A program made the translations under genes and the position numbers. From Rhodobacteraceae bacterium UBA996 (GTDB lineage: Bacteria > Pseudomonadota > Alphaproteobacteria > Rhodobacterales > Rhodobacteraceae), in the NCBI GenBank assembly GCA_002291955.1, contig DBBA01000107.1:1-15111 (forward strand): DNA of 15,111 nucleotides. Direction: 5' to 3'. Shown here piece by piece: positions 15,008-15,111 of the stretch. The notes beneath the pieces were generated by a model that saw only the letters and a program-made list of their open reading frames with translations, did no database searches and was not told where the DNA came from. Positions within the stretch are counted from its first letter, which is position 1; every line of letters begins with the position of its first letter.

Positions 15008-15075
15008 AGCCTTACGCCGAGCGGGGCTGCTGAGCCCGCACCGAGCCTTACGCGGGCCTTACTTCGCGTAAGGCT
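15008..15075. repeat. Cluster of GCCTTAC repeats and hairpins upstream of the HNH gene
   Basis: GCCTTAC occurs at 15009-15015, 15045-15051 and 15056-15062, and inverted at 15068-15074. The second copy extends to AGCCTTACGCG (15044-15054), a perfect 11-bp inverted repeat with 15065-15075 around a ten-base loop. The third copy can pair with the same arm through seven bases and a five-base loop, so the two hairpins exclude each other. Between the first and second copies is a further stem of seven pairs with one bulge (15021-15028 with 15033-15039). It could be the terminator of a gene beyond the window, an operator/attenuator for the restriction operon, or part of a small repeat element. Confidence 0.6.
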
Positions 15076-15111
15076 TGCGTGTGGGCTTCGTAGGTCATGT
15101 TGACAAATGGC

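Noticed and set aside
1..15111. CRISPR array, tRNA, rRNA or riboswitch
   Set aside because: No regularly spaced repeats, cloverleaf or conserved RNA core was seen on either strand; the GCCTTAC repeats are too short and irregular for CRISPR.

Overview
The window is G+C-rich (single lines of the metabolic genes reach over 75% G+C). Gene content suggests an alphaproteobacterium, most likely Rhodobacterales: a TRAP transporter with a Tat-exported receptor, a sugar-acid type catabolic cluster under a GntR/FCD regulator, and an IS66-type element. The taxon is an inference; no rRNA, tRNA or core marker is present.

Layout. (1) 82-4738: a TRAP transport locus. A LysR regulator, a large permease (DctM type) and a small permease (DctQ type) lie on the minus strand. 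The receptor (DctP type, COG4663/TakP-like) is divergent across a 329-bp intergenic region. (2) 4739-5296: no convincing gene, apart from a strong hairpin just after dctP. (3) 5297-9768: a carbohydrate catabolism cluster in visible decay. It holds the C-terminal two thirds of a BKACE (DUF849) enzyme, an aldo/keto reductase that runs out of frame into that fragment, an intact GntR/FCD regulator, an intact SDR dehydrogenase, a periplasmic sugar-binding protein with an in-frame TAG, and the first 34 codons of an ABC permease. A motif TAGTGTGC lies at both divergent promoter regions and probably marks the GntR operator. (4) 9769-12272: a complete IS66-family element (tnpA, tnpB, tnpC, imperfect terminal repeats) that cuts the permease. 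(5) 12273-12528: a 3' fragment of an unrelated gene, probably a membrane glycosyltransferase. (6) 12525-14923: two minus-strand genes of lower G+C, an HNH endonuclease and a C5-cytosine methyltransferase, which look like a type II restriction-modification pair. (7) 14924-15111: a cluster of GCCTTAC repeats and hairpins upstream of the endonuclease gene.

How it fits together. The TRAP locus looks functional and self-contained: receptor, two membrane subunits and a likely cognate LysR. The adjacent sugar cluster has lost function by at least three separate lesions: a deletion/frameshift, a nonsense codon and an IS insertion. The sequences on the two sides of the IS66 element do not belong to one gene and show no 8-bp target duplication. 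The element therefore appears to mark a rearrangement joint, beyond which lies an acquired restriction-modification module. I see no clearly new system; the least explained parts are the N-terminal ~300 residues of the HNH protein and the repeat cluster in front of it.
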